Shown here: in pieces, positions 62,905 to 64,000 of the stretch
How the letters are laid out: each line of letters opens with the position of its first letter
Numbering within the stretch: position 1 is the first letter of the stretch
Assembly: GCF_037126465.1 (NCBI RefSeq)
Contig: NC_088210.1
Span: forward strand, 12,050,011-12,114,010
Direction: 5' to 3'
From: Ornithodoros turicata
Taxonomy: Eukaryota; Arthropoda; Arachnida; Ixodida; Argasidae
Length of the DNA: 64,000 nt
The notes under the pieces: model-generated
What the model saw: only the letters and a program-made list of their open reading frames with translations
What the model was told of the DNA's origin: nothing
Database searches by the model: none
Made by a program: the position numbers and the translations under genes

Positions 62905-64000
62905 CAACAACAACAACTTTATTTTCGGCCTTGGAGAGTGGGGAGTTTCATCGCAACAGGCGATACTCTACCCCAGTGCTTGGTGGAATGGGGGGAATAA
63001 AATAACGAGCCCCTTTACAATAACGATCGAAGTCCGATGGTGTCCAGAAATGTCAGAAGAGCTTTGAGCGCAGAGCGTTGCTGGGCTGGATTGGGCCAGG
63101 GACCAAGCAATTTCGGTAGGGAGAAAGGGCGAGAGTCCAGCTGACGAAGAGACTCGGAGAGTGTCATTCGGGAAGGTTCGTAGTGAGGGCAATGAAGAAG
63201 AATGTGCTCCAGATCCTCAAGAGCACCACAGTGGCAACAGGTGGGAGAATCAATTTGTCTCAAGCGGTAACGCCACTGAGCTGTAAAGGCCACATCGAGG
63301 CGCATGCGGTGGATTAATGCAGCATCCTGACGAGATGTGTTTCGTGGCATGCGGAAAGCGAGCATGGGATCAACTCTGTTCAACATAGAGGGGGGAAGAA
63401 TGTCGGTTGTCCGTTGGCGGGAAGCCAGGGGTGTCACTAGACGTCGCAGAATTGAACGGCGGTCTCCTCTGAGCAGAACAATACGGGTCCGGTTCCGAGA
63501 CGAGAGTGCTGCTTCTGCGGCGCTGTCGGCCTGCTCGTTCCCCACGACACCACAATGGGCTGGAACCCACTGGAGAACTAGCCTGTGGCCTGCGGCGTAG
63601 ATAGTGTGGTAAGCCATTAACACGTCGGTGACTAGGGGTGCGGATGGGCCTCGTATGCCGGAAGTTTCAATTGCTTGAAGTGCAGATTTGGAGTCTGTAA
63701 AGACTGCCCATTCCCGGGGTGGAAAATCAGCGATGTGTTGTAGAAAGAAAAGGATGGCATAGAGTTCCGCAGCTGTGGAGGAGGTTGGATGTGAAAGGCG
63801 TCTTCCGTGCACGACGCCTTCGGATGGAATGACGAAGGCTGAGGCGGACTTGTTGTTTCGGGATGCGCCATCAGTATATGCTGCCGTAAACGTAGAAAAC
63901 TTCTCGTCTACCAGAGCATGAAAATGGGCTCGGAGGACTTGAGGGGGGACCTGATCTCTTCTTTGCAGAAGGTTTGGGAGGCGTACAAACGTGGGCGGTA
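62905..64000 (-). mobile_element. RNase-H non-LTR retrotransposon, 3' end (TTG tail)
   Basis: Minus-strand element whose 3' end is GGCCGAAAATAAAGTTGTTG followed by more TTG units (62905-62925). It contains an intact ORF end (63015 to edge) and a short 3' UTR. It runs out of the window at the right, so its 5' extent is unknown. Its tail differs from the poly-C LINE at 4681-6700. Confidence 0.88.
63015..64000 (-). CDS. LINE ORF2 C-terminus: RNase H and Cys/His finger (partial)
   Basis: Open from the window edge to the stop at 63015, about 328 codons, so the frame continues beyond the first ATG- or GTG-like codon. The first visible part is PPTFVRLPNLLQRRDQVPPQ, then FTAAYTDGASRNNKSASAF (RNase H, first Asp). 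It continues with STAAELYAILFFLQ (Glu), VFTDSKSALQAI (second Asp) and QWVPAHCGVVGNEQADSAA (His and last Asp). All catalytic positions look present. Near the end, CCHCGALEDLEHILLHC is the Cys/His finger typical of I/R1-type LINE proteins. It would remove RNA from the RNA/DNA hybrid during retrotransposition. The RT domain should lie just outside the window. No internal stop, unlike the copy at 4766-6499, so this copy is younger. Confidence 0.9.
   Translation of the reverse strand, partial: PPTFVRLPNLLQRRDQVPPQVLRAHFHALVDEKFSTFTAAYTDGASRNNKSASAFVIPSEGVVHGRRLSHPTSSTAAELYAILFFLQHIADFPPREWAVFTDSKSALQAIETSGIRGPSAPLVTDVLMAYHTIYAAGHRLVLQWVPAHCGVVGNEQADSAAEAALSSRNRTRIVLLRGDRRSILRRLVTPLASRQRTTDILPPSMLNRVDPMLAFRMPRNTSRQDAALIHRMRLDVAFTAQWRYRLRQIDSPTCCHCGALEDLEHILLHCPHYEPSRMTLSESLRQLDSRPFSLPKLLGPWPNPAQQRSALKALLTFLDTIGLRSLL

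Overview
The window looks like a piece of an animal nuclear genome with no host gene that I can name. It consists almost entirely of transposable elements and their remains in AT/GC-mixed, microsatellite-rich DNA. A SINE with a tRNA-like head, a shared core and a (CCA)n tail resembles what I recall of the Ruka-type SINEs of ixodid ticks. RNase-H-bearing non-LTR retrotransposons and very dense palindromic MITEs also fit a chelicerate, so an ixodid tick is my best guess. That is inference, not proof.

The dominant component is one family of near-perfect palindromes (called family P here). A typical copy is about 240-255 bp, starts CACTCTTA(A/G)AAATGAAC and ends with the inverted complement. About 40 full, partial or broken copies are spread over the window, roughly an eighth of its length. 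Three core subtypes are visible: P1 with GATATCGTTATCTGCCCTG, P2 with GACAACGTTCTCGCCCCTG, and P3 with GGGTTATCGCTTCTGATTC. P1 has an asymmetric loop that gives each copy an orientation, and I used the loop to assign strand (+ where it reads ATGAACAGCATAA). The repeated peptide seen on conceptual translation (…FQQIRADNDIIRD…) is only the translation of this hairpin.

Layout: 0-4 kb holds P copies, a hAT-like MITE and a SINE insertion. 4.2-6.8 kb holds tRNA-Thr-like SINE arms in inverted orientation and a 5'-truncated, nonsense-ridden LINE with an RT YADD box, RNase H and a Cys/His tail. 8-14 kb is a dense P cluster with a full-length SINE. 14-18 kb holds a 399-bp foldback and two hAT MITEs with perfect 8-bp target-site duplications. 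19-33 kb is poorer in repeats, with a dispersed 350-bp repeat and a Harbinger-like element. 33-37 kb is another P cluster, including a nested insertion in a CCCTAGTCAGACGG element. 38.7-39.2 kb carries the C-terminus of a hAT transposase. 41-48 kb has large foldbacks with CAGGGTGT/CCGGGTGT ends. 49.4-51.5 kb is a stack of nested elements with a second foldback family (family F) that makes 6-bp target duplications. 52-61 kb has more P copies and SINEs. 63.0-64.0 kb is the intact 3' end of a second RNase-H LINE that runs off the right edge on the minus strand.

The elements relate to each other as probable drivers and passengers. The LINEs would be the source of machinery for the SINEs and truncated tails. 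The hAT remnant is of the superfamily that could mobilise the 8-bp-TSD MITEs. No transposase for family P or family F is present in the window. Several insertion histories can be read directly because an empty site or a paralogous copy also lies in the window.
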